A stretch of DNA of 64,000 bases from Chloroflexota bacterium. GTDB taxonomy: Bacteria; Chloroflexota; UBA11872; UBA12225. Location of the stretch: positions 62,001 through 126,000 of the forward strand of contig JAUJOR010000012.1 in the NCBI GenBank assembly GCA_030447525.1, given 5' to 3'. Positions 34,870 through 44,554 of the stretch are shown here, piece by piece. How positions within the stretch are numbered: the stretch's first letter is position 1; the number at the start of each line of letters is the position of its first letter. A program made the translations under genes and the position numbers. Under the pieces are notes generated by a model that worked only from the letters and a program-made list of their open reading frames with translations, ran no database searches and was not told where the DNA came from.

Positions 34870-37800
34870 GTGCGCCTTTCCCACCGGCGGCCCCGACCCG
34901 GCGCAGCCCGCCGTCTCCAGCCGGCCCTGGGCCCTGCCTCGCTGGCCCTGGCCACCCTGATCTTCTGTTGGAAGCTGCTGTCCGGGGAACTGGTAGTCAT
35001 CGGCTACGACACGATGACCTACATGTACCCCTACCGCTTTTTCGCCGCCGCGGCGCTGGGTGAGGGACGCATCCCCCTGTGGAACCCGGACATCTACTAC
35101 GGCGTCCCCTTTCTGGCCAATCTACAGAGCGCCGTGTTCTACCCCCTGCACATCCTGTTCCTCGTGCGTCCCCCCACCGAGGCGATGAACTGGTCGGTGA
35201 TGCTGCACCTGTTCCTGGCCGCCTGGTTCACGTATTTGCTAGGGCGCGTCCTGGCGGGCCTGGATCGGGTCGGGGCCACCGTCGCCGGGGCCCTCTACGG
35301 GCTGGGCGGGTTCGTCGGCTCCCAGGTGGGCCACCTCAATCAGCTCAATGCCGCCGCCTGGCTGCCGGCGGCCCTCCTGGTGGAGCACCGCGCCCTGGCC
35401 GAGCGCCGGCCGCGGTGGATCGCCCTCCTGGCCCTCATCCTGGCCGTGCAGCTCCTGGCGGGCCACGCCCAGGAGTCGTATATGACCCTCGTCCTGCTGG
35501 CCGGCTACGCCGTCTTCTTCGTCGCCCGGCGGGCCTTTGCCGTGTGGCGCCCCAGCGCCACCTGGAGCTGGACGGTACCCCTGAACGGCCGGGCGAACGG
35601 CTCAGCCACCGCCGGCCAGGCTCTCCTGGCCCCCACCCCTCCCTCGGCGCTGACGTTGACCCCTGGCTTCACCCCTTTGCCGGCCGGGTGGCGCGACGTG
35701 TGGGGAGAGGCCGTCTGGGCCGCCGGTGCCCTGGTCCTGGCCAGCGCCCTGGCCGGCGCCCTGGCTGCAATGCAGCTCCTGCCCACCAACGAGCTCACCG
35801 GCCTCTCCATTCGCGCCGCCGGCATGTCGCTGGCCGAGGCCAGCTCCTTCTCCCTGCCCCCCAGGCAGCTCTTCGTCGGGCTCCTGCCCACCTTTGGCCT
35901 GGCGTCGCCGACGAGCAACGAGTACCTCGGATGGGTCGGCTTCGGGGGCCTGACCCTGGCGTTGATGGGGCTGCTGTTCGGCGCCCGGCGCCCGGCCACC
36001 CTGTTCTTCGCCATCGTGCTCGGCGCCAGCTTCTTGCTCGCCCTGGGGAATCACACCCCCGTATTCGAGCGGGTCTTCCACGTCCCAGGCATGAACCTGT
36101 TTCGTGTCCCGGCGCGCTGGCTCCTCTTGACCAGCCTGGCCCTGGCCATCCTCGCCGGCACCGGGCTGGCCGCCCTTCGCCAGATGGGGCGTGTGGGCTG
36201 GCCGGCGGCCGGGCCCTGGCACCGTCTCACGGCCGCCACCCGCCTGCTGGTCGGGGTGCTCGCCGTGGCCGTGGGCGCCGCCCTGGCGTGGCCATTGCAG
36301 CGCGCCGGGACTGAAGGCTTCCCCCCGGCGCTGCTGGCAATCTGGCTAACCCTGGCCGGCGGGGCCATGGCCCTGGCCTTCCTGTCACTGGCGGCGGCGC
36401 CCAGCAGCTGGCCGGTCGCGCTCTTCGTCCTGTGGGTCTTCGCCGAGCTCTTCGGCGCCAGCCGCAGTCTGGAGTACAACAACCCCAACCCGCAGGCGGT
36501 GTACACCGCCTCTCGCCCGGTGATCGACGCCCTGCGCCAGGGACAGGGCCCCCAGCGGCGCCTGCTCAGTATCGCGGCCACCGGCTACCACCCGTCCGAC
36601 GCCGAGGGGCTTGTCGCCGCCCATCGCCATCGCCTCGGCCCCCGCGGCGTCCTGGCCACGTTGATCAACACGAAGTACAAGGAGATCCTGAATCCCAACC
36701 TGTCCATGGTCTTCGGGCTGCCGACGGTAGACGGCTACGACGGCGGCGTGCTGCCCCTGCGCCGCTACATCACGTTCAAGCGCCTGGTAGTGCCCCCGGA
36801 GGGGAATCTCCCCGACTCCCTCCTGCGCGACCAGCTGCGTCAGCTCCCTCCGGCCGGCCGGCTGCGTCTCCTGGCGGTCTCCGACCTGATCCTGGACACC
36901 ATGGGCGACGCGACCCAGGAGGGCGTCTTCTACGACCTGGCGGCGACCGTCACCTTTGCCGCCGGGGAGTCGCTCCGTTTCACCCGCCTTTCCAGCGCCT
37001 CCCTACAGACGCCCAACTCCGTGGGGACGCCCAACTCGACGGCGCCCCCATACCCCCCCCCGCCGGTGGTCGCCGGCCCGCTGACCGCCGTTGGACTGGT
37101 CACCTCGCTGGAAGGGGCCCAAGCCGTGCCGGACGGCGCGCCGGTGGCCACGGTGACATTGGGCAACGCCGGCGGGGCCCGCTGGAGCGCCGATCTCATC
37201 GCCGGTCGTGACACAGCCGCCGCCGACCACAGCCCGGCCGCGCGTCACCGCCGGCCTGCCCCCCTCCTACCGGACCGCCCCGGACCTTCGGTGTACCTCG
37301 CGCGCTTGCCCGTAGACGACGCCCCTGCCGGTCAGGGGGCGACGTGGATCGCCGTGCAGAGCCACCTGCCGGGCGCCGTCGGGCGCCTGCGCGTCCACGG
37401 CATCAGCCTGATCGGCACCTCCCAGCGCTCCTGGCCCGTCACCCTGCTGGGGGAGACGCTCCGGCTCGTCCATCGCTCGGACGTCAAGCTTTACCGCGAC
37501 GACGGGGCGCTGCCCCGTGCCTACGTCGCCCCCGCGGCGCGCGCCGTGGACGGCCCCGAAGCCGCCCTGGAGGCCCTGGGGGCCGAGACCCACCGACCGG
37601 ACCGCGTCGCCCTCCTGGAGCGCGACCCCGGCCCTCCCCCCCCGACGGCGTCCACCTGGCGCGCCCGCCTGCGCGTGGTGCTGCGAGACGGGGTGATGGG
37701 CTGGCTGGGGATCGACCGTGACCCCCACACGGGCACTGTCCCGGCCGGCCTGGAGCTCCCCGGTGAGGGTGCCCTGCGCGGCGAGGCCGAGGCCTCCTCG

Positions 37801-38133
37801 GCCCCGGCGTCCGGCGTCACCTGGATGGAAGACGCCCCCGAGCGGGTGGTGCTGCGAGTCACCTCGGCCGGGCCGGGGCTGTTGGTGCTCCGGGACACGT
37901 TCTACCCCGGCTGGACGGTGCGGGTGGATGATCAGCCGGCGCCCCTCCTGCGTGCCGACGTCCTGTTCCGCGCCGTGCCTCTCCCCGCCGGCGACCACAC
38001 CGTAGAGTTCCGCTATCGTTCGCTCCCCCTGGAGCGGGGCCTCCTTATTGCCGCCGTCGCCGCCGGCCTCACCCTCGCCCTGGCGGCCCTACCCTGGCGT
38101 CGCCCCCTCCCGCCCGCTCCTGACAGGGCATGA
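34870..38133 (+). CDS. YfhO-family large membrane protein
   Basis: A 1087-residue polytopic protein of the YfhO type, related to GT-C glycosyltransferases. YfhO landmarks include GYDTMTYMYPYRFFAAAALG, GRIPLWNPDIYYGVPFLANL, GHLNQLNAAAWLPAALLVEH, the long extracytoplasmic C-terminal section with LRDTFYPGWTVRVDDQPAPL, and a final helix. YfhO in firmicutes helps glycosylate lipoteichoic acid. GTG start at 34870, 14 bp after the ANTAR regulator stop. ATGA overlap couples it to the GT4 gene downstream, so the pair probably decorates a surface lipid or glycan. Confidence 0.85.
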   Translation: MRLSHRRPRPGAARRLQPALGPASLALATLIFCWKLLSGELVVIGYDTMTYMYPYRFFAAAALGEGRIPLWNPDIYYGVPFLANLQSAVFYPLHILFLVRPPTEAMNWSVMLHLFLAAWFTYLLGRVLAGLDRVGATVAGALYGLGGFVGSQVGHLNQLNAAAWLPAALLVEHRALAERRPRWIALLALILAVQLLAGHAQESYMTLVLLAGYAVFFVARRAFAVWRPSATWSWTVPLNGRANGSATAGQALLAPTPPSALTLTPGFTPLPAGWRDVWGEAVWAAGALVLASALAGALAAMQLLPTNELTGLSIRAAGMSLAEASSFSLPPRQLFVGLLPTFGLASPTSNEYLGWVGFGGLTLALMGLLFGARRPATLFFAIVLGASFLLALGNHTPVFERVFHVPGMNLFRVPARWLLLTSLALAILAGTGLAALRQMGRVGWPAAGPWHRLTAATRLLVGVLAVAVGAALAWPLQRAGTEGFPPALLAIWLTLAGGAMALAFLSLAAAPSSWPVALFVLWVFAELFGASRSLEYNNPNPQAVYTASRPVIDALRQGQGPQRRLLSIAATGYHPSDAEGLVAAHRHRLGPRGVLATLINTKYKEILNPNLSMVFGLPTVDGYDGGVLPLRRYITFKRLVVPPEGNLPDSLLRDQLRQLPPAGRLRLLAVSDLILDTMGDATQEGVFYDLAATVTFAAGESLRFTRLSSASLQTPNSVGTPNSTAPPYPPPPVVAGPLTAVGLVTSLEGAQAVPDGAPVATVTLGNAGGARWSADLIAGRDTAAADHSPAARHRRPAPLLPDRPGPSVYLARLPVDDAPAGQGATWIAVQSHLPGAVGRLRVHGISLIGTSQRSWPVTLLGETLRLVHRSDVKLYRDDGALPRAYVAPAARAVDGPEAALEALGAETHRPDRVALLERDPGPPPPTASTWRARLRVVLRDGVMGWLGIDRDPHTGTVPAGLELPGEGALRGEAEASSAPASGVTWMEDAPERVVLRVTSAGPGLLVLRDTFYPGWTVRVDDQPAPLLRADVLFRAVPLPAGDHTVEFRYRSLPLERGLLIAAVAAGLTLALAALPWRRPLPPAPDRA

Positions 38134-39464
38134 GGCGCACGGGCTTGCGCCTCGTCTTCATTGCCCCCTTCGCCACCCAGCCCAAGGCCACCACCAGCGC
38201 GCGCGTCCGTCCCCTGGCCCGCGCCCTGGCAGATCGGGGGCACACCGTGACCGTCCTCGTCCCACCGTACGACCACCCCCAGGAAGGGGGACAGACCTAC
38301 CAGGTGGGAAACGCTCGCGTCGAGGCCCTAGCGGTGGACGCCCGCATCTCCGAGGCCAGCCCGTGGCAGGCCCTGGCGCAGCCACTCCTGGCCGGCCAGC
38401 TGGTGCGCCGCGCCCTGGCCCTCCATCCGCACGTCGTGCACGTCTTCAAGCCCAAGGCTGTGTCCGGCCTGGCGCAGCTCCTCCTGTGGTACGGCCGGCC
38501 GGCCGCGCCCTTGCTCACGGAGGGGCGCCCGGCCCCCGCACTCGTCCTGGACACCGACGATTGGGAAGGCTTTGGCGGCTGGAACGAGTATGAGACCTAC
38601 CCCTGGTGGCAGAAGGTGGCTTGCGACTGGCAGGAGCGCTGGGGCCTGGAGCACGCCGGGGCCGTGACCGTGGCCAGTCGCACCTTGGAGGTCCAGGCCT
38701 GGAGCCACCGCGTCCCCCCGGCGCGCGTCGCCTACATCCCCAACGGCCTGGCCGCGGAGGACTTCCCCGGCTGGCGCGAGGCCCACGGCGCCGGAACCGG
38801 GAGGGCGAGTGACGCTGACGGGGAGGCGGGCGCCCCTCTCACGGGGGTGCCGGGCCCCGTTGCAACCGCCCGCGTCCGCTACGGCCTCGGCGCGGCCCCG
38901 GTGCTCCTCCTCTATACCCGCTTCTTCGAGTTCTCCCCGGAGCGCGTGCTGGCCGTCCTAGAGCGTGTCCGCATCGCCGTCCCGGAGGTCAAGCTCCTGG
39001 TGGTTGGCGCCGGAAAGTACGGCCAGGAGCGCCGCCTCCAGGTTCTAGCGCACGCCGCCGGCCTGGCCGGGGCCGTCGTCCTGGCCGGCTGGCAGGCCCC
39101 GGAAGCCTTGCCGGGGGTGCTGTCCACTGCCGACGTGGCCCTGTTCCCCGCCGACGACAACCTGGCTAACCGGGCCAAGTGTTCCGTCAAGCTCCTGCAG
39201 GCCCTCTGGCTGGGCCTGGCGGTGGTCGCCGATCGCGTCGGGCAGTCGGCGGAGTACGTCCAGGACGGGATCAGTGGACTCCTCAGCGAGCCGGCCGACC
39301 CAGCCACCATGGCCGATCTGGCGGTACGCCTCTTACGTGACCCGGCCCTGGCCCGGCGCCTGGGCGCCGCCGGCCGGCGGCGGGCGGAGCTGGACTTCAA
39401 CTGGCCCCGCCTCGCGGTTGGCGCCGAGCGGGCCTATGCGGCGGCCCTGGGGAGTACGTCGTAG
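38130..39464 (+). CDS. Glycosyltransferase family 4
   Basis: A 444-residue GT-B enzyme: LVFIAPFATQPKATTSARVR at the N-terminus, VLDTDDWEGFGGWNEYE in the middle, IPNGLAAEDFP, then the donor domain VLLLYTRFFEFSPERVLAVL and LFPADDNLANRAKCSVKLLQ with GISGLLSEPADP. The usual second Glu of E-x7-E is replaced by a K-C-S-V-K-L context, as in some diverged GT4 members. A Gly/Asp/Ala insert of about 25 residues splits the domains. The start overlaps YfhO by 4 bp. Substrate unknown. Confidence 0.85.
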   Translation: MRRTGLRLVFIAPFATQPKATTSARVRPLARALADRGHTVTVLVPPYDHPQEGGQTYQVGNARVEALAVDARISEASPWQALAQPLLAGQLVRRALALHPHVVHVFKPKAVSGLAQLLLWYGRPAAPLLTEGRPAPALVLDTDDWEGFGGWNEYETYPWWQKVACDWQERWGLEHAGAVTVASRTLEVQAWSHRVPPARVAYIPNGLAAEDFPGWREAHGAGTGRASDADGEAGAPLTGVPGPVATARVRYGLGAAPVLLLYTRFFEFSPERVLAVLERVRIAVPEVKLLVVGAGKYGQERRLQVLAHAAGLAGAVVLAGWQAPEALPGVLSTADVALFPADDNLANRAKCSVKLLQALWLGLAVVADRVGQSAEYVQDGISGLLSEPADPATMADLAVRLLRDPALARRLGAAGRRRAELDFNWPRLAVGAERAYAAALGSTS

Positions 39465-39644
39465 GCGCGTGAACCAGTCAAAGGTCTGGCCGGGCGCCGT
39501 CATGGGGACGTCCGGTCGCCCGGTGCCCTCTCGGATCAAGCGCGCGCTCTCGACCACGTGGTCGTAGGCGTCGCGGTAGCTGTGGGGGGTGTTCTTCGCG
39601 TCCTCGGAAAGCGCTTCCGTGACAGGGTAACCGAGCCCGGCCAG
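39333..39644 (-). other. Possible coding remnant antisense to and beyond the GT4 end
   Basis: On the minus strand the frame reading LAGLGYPVTEALSEDAKNT, then HSYRDAYDHVVESARLIREG and DVPMTAPGQTFDWFTRL, has strong G/C third positions and natural composition over 39465-39644, but no good start. An adjacent frame upstream (39650-39720) reads VRIVIALLRLGGLVAARA. The two could be one short gene broken by a frameshift. The extension to 39333 overlaps the GT4 gene antisense and is probably not coding. Family not recognised. Confidence 0.3.
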
Positions 39645-39780
39645 GCCCTGGCGGCAACCAGCCCACCGAGGCGCAGCAGGGCGATCACGATCCGGACGGG
39701 GGGAGCAGATGGCACAGGCAACCCTTACCAGGCGCCGCCCTCGGCGCGCAAGGGGGCGCTGCGCCCCGGGACTATGGCCC

Positions 39781-39987
39781 TTACAAATCGATGCTCATGA
39801 CCTGCACCCGTTGCCGGGCTCGAGGCAGCTCAAGGCGGCGCTTGGCGACAAAGCGCAGCCATAGGCCGCCCCCGGAGACGACCAGCTCGTACTCTTTTTC
39901 CCCCTCCAGGCTGGCGTGAATGAGGCGCACGCGATCTGTCTCGCCGACCGGCAGGTGATCCGCCCTGATGACCACCACTTCGGCCAT
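39781..39987 (-). CDS. Small protein of unknown function, 68 residues
   Basis: The product begins MAEVVVIRADHLPVGETDRV and has KEYELVVSGGGLWLRFVAKR, a beta-rich small domain without a signal or membrane segment. Not recognised. TTAGGAGCGAGGT directly before the ATG is a good ribosome binding site and supports expression. It is divergent from glcD, about 70 bp away. Confidence 0.6.
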   Translation of the reverse strand: MAEVVVIRADHLPVGETDRVRLIHASLEGEKEYELVVSGGGLWLRFVAKRRLELPRARQRVQVMSIDL

Positions 39988-40060
39988 ACCTCGCTCCTAA
40001 CCCTGCATTCCGAATGCAGCTTGTAGCACGCTACCTAGCACCCTGGCTATGCTATAGGGT

Positions 40061-41548
40061 ATGGCAACGCCGGTCGCACCACGCGCCGTTCCCGCCCACG
40101 AGATGCCTTCGGGGCAGCCGGGCCGCTGGGGGCGCGGACGGCTCAACGGCGCGGCCATCCTCCCCCCGCCCCTGGTAGGAGAGCTGCAAGCCATCGTCGG
40201 GAAGGACCACGTCCTGTGGCGCCACGACGAGCTTCGCTCGTATGAGTACGACGGCTCCATCGACGTTGGCCATCCCGAGGCCGTCGTCCTCGTTGGCAGC
40301 CGGGACGAAGTGGTAGAGGTGGTCAAGCTGGCCCAGCGGTACGGAAAGCCCGTCGTTCCCCGCGGGGCGGGCACCGGCCTCTCCGGTGGGGCGGTGCTCA
40401 GCCACGGGGGGATCGCCGTCGGCTTCTCCCGCTTGCGCCGCATCTTGGAGATCGACGAGCAAAATCAGCGGGCCGTCTGCGAGCCGGGTGTCGTCAACCT
40501 CGACCTGACTAAGGCAACCACCCCCCTGGGCCTCTACTACGCCCCCGACCCCTCCAGCCAGGGGGCCTGCACCCTGGGGGGCAACGTGGCCGAGAACTCC
40601 GGGGGGGCCCACTGCCTGGCGTATGGCGTGACGACGAATCACGTCTTGGGGCTGGAGCTGGTGCTCGCCGACGGCTCGGTGGTCAACGTCGGCGGGCAGG
40701 CCGTGGACGTACCGGGATACGACCTGACGGGCCTGGTGGTTGGCTCCGAGGGCACCTTCGCCATCGTGACCAAGATTACCGTGCGCCTGATGCGCATCCA
40801 GGAGGGCGTGCGCACGCTCCTGGCCACCTTTGACACGATCGACGACGCCAGCCGGGCTACCTCGTCTATCGTCGCCGCCGGGATCATCCCCGCGGCCCTG
40901 GAGATGATGGATGGCTTGACCATCCAGGCGTTGCAGCGCGCCGGCCACAAGGGACTGCCCTCGGGCGCCCAGGCCGTGCTCCTGGTGGAGCTAGAGGGGA
41001 TGCCGGAGGGGTTGAGCGAGTCCACGGCGGCCGTGCAGGACATCCTGTTGCAGTGCGGGGCGGCCGAGATCCGCACCGCCGAGACGGCCGATGAGCGCGA
41101 TCGCCTGTGGAAGGCCCGCAAGGGCGCCCTGGGCGCTTTGGGGCAGATCAAGCCCAACTACTACCTCCAGGACGGCGTCATCCCCCGCACCCGGCTCTTA
41201 GAGGTATTGCGCACCGTCACCGAGGTCAGCGAGCGCTACGGCCTGCCCATCGCCAACGTCTTCCACGCCGGGGATGGCAACATCCACCCTTGCATCGTCT
41301 TTGATCAGCGCGTCCCGGGCGAGACGGAGAAGGTAGTGGCCGCCGGGGGGGACATCCTGCGCAAGTGCGTGGAGCTGGGGGGCACGCTCTCCGGCGAGCA
41401 TGGCATCGGCCTGGAGAAGCAGGCGTACATGACCTGGATCTTTTCCCCAGTGGACATCGCGGCCATGCTGGCCGCGAAGCGGGCCTTTGACCCCCAGGGG
41501 CTGCTCAATCCGGGCAAGATCTTCCCCAAGGACACACCTGCGCCCTGA
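40061..41548 (+). CDS. glcD: Glycolate oxidase subunit GlcD (FAD-linked)
   Basis: A 495-residue FAD-binding PCMH/FAD_oxidase_C protein: VVPRGAGTGLSGGAVLSHGG, PDPSSQGACTLGGNVAENSG, GYDLTGLVVGSEGTFAIVTK, and the C-terminal HAGDGNIHPCIVFD and GGTLSGEHGIGLEKQAYM. It oxidises glycolate (or D-lactate) to the keto acid and passes electrons to GlcE/GlcF. TATGCT at 40048-40053 lies 7 nt before the ATG and there is no Shine-Dalgarno site, so a leaderless message is likely. It is first in a glcDEF operon. Confidence 0.92.
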   Translation: MATPVAPRAVPAHEMPSGQPGRWGRGRLNGAAILPPPLVGELQAIVGKDHVLWRHDELRSYEYDGSIDVGHPEAVVLVGSRDEVVEVVKLAQRYGKPVVPRGAGTGLSGGAVLSHGGIAVGFSRLRRILEIDEQNQRAVCEPGVVNLDLTKATTPLGLYYAPDPSSQGACTLGGNVAENSGGAHCLAYGVTTNHVLGLELVLADGSVVNVGGQAVDVPGYDLTGLVVGSEGTFAIVTKITVRLMRIQEGVRTLLATFDTIDDASRATSSIVAAGIIPAALEMMDGLTIQALQRAGHKGLPSGAQAVLLVELEGMPEGLSESTAAVQDILLQCGAAEIRTAETADERDRLWKARKGALGALGQIKPNYYLQDGVIPRTRLLEVLRTVTEVSERYGLPIANVFHAGDGNIHPCIVFDQRVPGETEKVVAAGGDILRKCVELGGTLSGEHGIGLEKQAYMTWIFSPVDIAAMLAAKRAFDPQGLLNPGKIFPKDTPAP

Positions 41549-41741
41549 GGGCCGCCCCTGGGACGCCGCCCCGGGAGGTTTTGTTCCATCTAGGGTCATC
41601 TGGGGCCATCTGGGGAAGGTAAGATCTTATGCGCCATTTGGTCCTGGCCCGCCAGGTCTTCGCCCGCCGGGCTCTGGGCCACCAGGCTCTGGCCACGGGG
41701 CTTTGGGCCACCGGGCTCAAGTACCGAGAGAGCTCCTACCA

Positions 41742-43037
41742 TTGACTCAGCACCCCGCACGCAGCATAGGGTACGCGTATGCCGTAGGCAGAGTTACGCC
41801 GCCGGCGGCCGTGCGACCGGAGACGGCGGAGGACGTTGCCGCCGCGTTACATGAAGCCGATGGCGCCGGGCGAGCGGTCGTCCCCTGGGGCGCCGGAACG
41901 AAGCAGGGTTTCGGCAACGCCCCTCGGGCCTATGACCTGGCGCTCGACCTGACCGGTCTGGACGACATCCTGGAGTACGAGCCGGCTGATCTCGTCGTCA
42001 CGGCGCAGGCCGGAGTCCCCCTGGCAGCCCTCCAGGAGCGCCTGGGCCAGGCCGGCCAGTTCCTGGCCCTCGACCCGCCGTACGCCGGCCGGGCTACCCT
42101 GGGGGGCACCCTGGCTACCAACACCAGCGGCCCCAGCCGCCTGCTCTACGGCACGGCGCGGGATCTCGTCCTGGGCATGAAGGTGGCCACTCCCGTCGGC
42201 GACCTGGTCAAGAGCGGAGGCAAGGTGGTCAAGAACGTGGTCGGCTACGACCTGAACAAGATGCACATCGGCGGCCTGGGCACGCTGGGCGTGATGGTGG
42301 AGGTGACGCTCAAGGTGCACCCCCTCCCCCGGGCGGAGGCCACCGTACGGGCCACCTTCGAGAGCCTGGCGCCGGCACACGCCGCCGCCGGACTCATCTT
42401 CCGTTCCGTGCTGTACCCGCGGGCGGTGGAGCTCGTCCGCCGAGCGGGGAGTCGGGACCGGAGAGGGAACGATGGCCTGGCCGGGCGGTGGGAGGTGCTG
42501 GTCTGGGCCGCCGGCTCGCCGGCCACGGTGGAGCGCCAGGTGCGAGACGCCATGGCCTGGTGCCGGGAGGGCGGTGCGGTGGAGACGGGCCGGCTGGACG
42601 GCCCGGCGCACCAGGAGATCTGGCAGGGCGTGTGCGACTTCGGCCGCGCCCTCCCGGAGGACGCCGCCCTGCTGAAGCTGACCACCCTCCCCACGCAGGT
42701 GGCCGCCCTGGTGCAGGCCGTCGAGCAGACCATGGGCGAGGCAGAGGGCGACGGTGCTCTCGGCGCCGCGCCAGCGCCGGACGTGCTGGCCCACGCCGGG
42801 GCGGGCGTGGTGTACGCCACCGTCCCCCAGGCGTCGGCCCCTCTCTTGCACAGGCTAATGCAGGTGGCCGGGGAGCACGGGGGGACGGCCGTTGTCGAAG
42901 AGGCCCCGCCGGACGTCAAGCTGGAGCTGGACGTCTGGGGTCCCGTGCGAGACGACTTTCCCCTGATGCAGGCCCTCAAAGCCCAGTTTGACCCTCGCGG
43001 GACGCTTAATCCGGGACGCTTCCTGGGGCGGATCTAG
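41742..43037 (+). CDS. glcE: Glycolate oxidase subunit GlcE (FAD-binding)
   Basis: About 431 residues with one FAD-binding PCMH domain: AVVPWGAGTKQGFGNAPRAY, DPPYAGRATLGGTLATNTSG, GGKVVKNVVGYDLNKMHIGG and the C-terminal FDPRGTLNPGRF. The FAD_oxidase_C domain is short, as usual for GlcE. The conserved part begins near 41760; TTG 41742 with GAGAG about 10 nt upstream is the best start, since the open frame before it (from 41487) translates a short repetitive tract into a Gly/Pro-rich sequence. Works with GlcD and GlcF in glycolate oxidation at the membrane. Confidence 0.88.
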   Translation: MTQHPARSIGYAYAVGRVTPPAAVRPETAEDVAAALHEADGAGRAVVPWGAGTKQGFGNAPRAYDLALDLTGLDDILEYEPADLVVTAQAGVPLAALQERLGQAGQFLALDPPYAGRATLGGTLATNTSGPSRLLYGTARDLVLGMKVATPVGDLVKSGGKVVKNVVGYDLNKMHIGGLGTLGVMVEVTLKVHPLPRAEATVRATFESLAPAHAAAGLIFRSVLYPRAVELVRRAGSRDRRGNDGLAGRWEVLVWAAGSPATVERQVRDAMAWCREGGAVETGRLDGPAHQEIWQGVCDFGRALPEDAALLKLTTLPTQVAALVQAVEQTMGEAEGDGALGAAPAPDVLAHAGAGVVYATVPQASAPLLHRLMQVAGEHGGTAVVEEAPPDVKLELDVWGPVRDDFPLMQALKAQFDPRGTLNPGRFLGRI

Positions 43038-43096
43038 CCACCGGCACAGGGCCCCACCAAGGGCCCGGCCGGGGTCGGGAAAAGGAAACAGAGCCC

Positions 43097-44476
43097 ATGG
43101 CTGTTACGGAACCCAAGATCGAGACGGGGCACGGCAACGTCGTGGCCGAGAGCCCGGGGCTGCAGGGCTTCTTGAATGAGCGCGACTACGAGGCCCTGGT
43201 CAAGTGCGTCCACTGCGGCCTATGCCTCAATGAGTGCCCCACCTACCGGGCCAACGGCCTGGAACCGGATTCCCCTCGCGGGCGCCTCTACCTCATCCGT
43301 GCGGTGAGCGAAGGGACGCTGCCGGTCTCCGACGAGGTGGTTGACCACCTGCAGCTGTGCCTCGTATGCCGGGCCTGCGAAACGGCCTGTCCCTCCAACG
43401 TGCAGTTCGGCCAGGTGATGGAGGCGGCGCGCCATGAGATCTTGACCCATCACAGCTCGCGCGCTCGCAAGGTGCTCTCCTGGCTCTTTTTCCGCCAGCT
43501 CTTCCCCCACCCGCAGCGCCTCAAGCGTATCGGGCAGGTTCTCCGCCTGTACCAGAAGAGTCCCTTTCCCAGGCTGATGGCCTGGGTGCTGGGGCGACAC
43601 TTGCTCCCCAAGAAGCTGGAGCGCCTGGCGTTGATGGAGCAGATGGCCCCGCAGCTGAGCGCACGCTTCTTCGAGCCCGCCACGGAGCGCGCCCCGGCCC
43701 AGGGGGAGCGCCGCTACACCGTAGGGATGATCTCCGGCTGCATCATGCCCCTGGCCTTTGCCGAGACGAACGAAGCCACGGTGCGGGTGCTGACGGCGAA
43801 TGGCTGCGACGTGATCCTGCCCCGTACGCAGCGCTGCTGCGGCGCCCTGGCCGCCCATAGCGGCGACGGCGATGCCTCAGCCGACCTGGCGCGGGCCAAC
43901 ATCGAGGCGTTCGAGGCATTCGGCTTCGACAACCTGGACAGTATCATCATCAACGCCGCCGGCTGTGGCGCCCAGCTCAAGAACTATGGCCATGTCCTGC
44001 AAGACGACCCCCGCTACGCCGAGCGGGCGGCGCGGTTCGCCGCCAAGGTGGAAGACGTGTCCGAGTTCCTCGCCCGCGTCGGACTCACCGCCCCCATGGG
44101 TGAGGTGTCTCGTAGCGTCACCTACCAGGACGCCTGCCACCTCGTCCACGGCCAGAAGATCCGGGCCCAGCCGCGGGAGCTGCTCCTCTCCATCCCCGGC
44201 CTGGATCTGGTGGAGATGCGCGACGCCAGTCGCTGCTGCGGCAGCGCCGGGATCTACAACATCGTGCACCCGCAAATGAGCATGGACGTGCTGGACGCCA
44301 AGATGGAGAACGTCCTGGCCACGGGCACCGACTGCGTCGTTGCCGGCAATCCGGGCTGCCTCCTCCAGTTCAACCTGGGACTGAAGCAGCGTGGCCATCA
44401 GCCTCGGGCCGTGCACCTCGTCGACCTCCTGGACGAGTCAATCCAGAAAGGTGTCGCCGCCGGCAGGGAGCAATAG
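43097..44476 (+). CDS. glcF: Glycolate oxidase iron-sulfur subunit GlcF
   Basis: A 459-residue protein with two 4Fe-4S clusters, Cys37/40/43/47 (CVHCGLCLNECP) and Cys88/91/94/98 (CLVCRACETACP), then two CCG domains: TQRCCGALAAHSGD and SRCCGSAGIYN with matching upstream Cys (AAGCGAQLKNYG, NPGCLLQFNLG). It carries electrons from GlcD/E to the quinone pool. It ends the glcDEF operon, 59 bp after glcE. Together they salvage glycolate to glyoxylate. Confidence 0.92.
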   Translation: MAVTEPKIETGHGNVVAESPGLQGFLNERDYEALVKCVHCGLCLNECPTYRANGLEPDSPRGRLYLIRAVSEGTLPVSDEVVDHLQLCLVCRACETACPSNVQFGQVMEAARHEILTHHSSRARKVLSWLFFRQLFPHPQRLKRIGQVLRLYQKSPFPRLMAWVLGRHLLPKKLERLALMEQMAPQLSARFFEPATERAPAQGERRYTVGMISGCIMPLAFAETNEATVRVLTANGCDVILPRTQRCCGALAAHSGDGDASADLARANIEAFEAFGFDNLDSIIINAAGCGAQLKNYGHVLQDDPRYAERAARFAAKVEDVSEFLARVGLTAPMGEVSRSVTYQDACHLVHGQKIRAQPRELLLSIPGLDLVEMRDASRCCGSAGIYNIVHPQMSMDVLDAKMENVLATGTDCVVAGNPGCLLQFNLGLKQRGHQPRAVHLVDLLDESIQKGVAAGREQ

Positions 44477-44554
44477 AGGGCCGGCTGGGGAACGCACAGC
44501 GTCCCGGGAGGGGCAGCCGCGGAGACAGCTTTACCCCTGGGAGCCCAGACTACC

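Noticed and set aside
41575..41740. Repetitive tract (ggccatctgggg, ccaccaggctctgg-like units) between glcD and glcE considered as a regulatory repeat array
   Set aside because: Units are short and degenerate without a constant period; best seen as simple low-complexity DNA.
41487..41741. N-terminal extension of glcE
   Set aside because: It translates the end of glcD out of frame and a short repetitive tract; GlcE similarity begins only after 41742.
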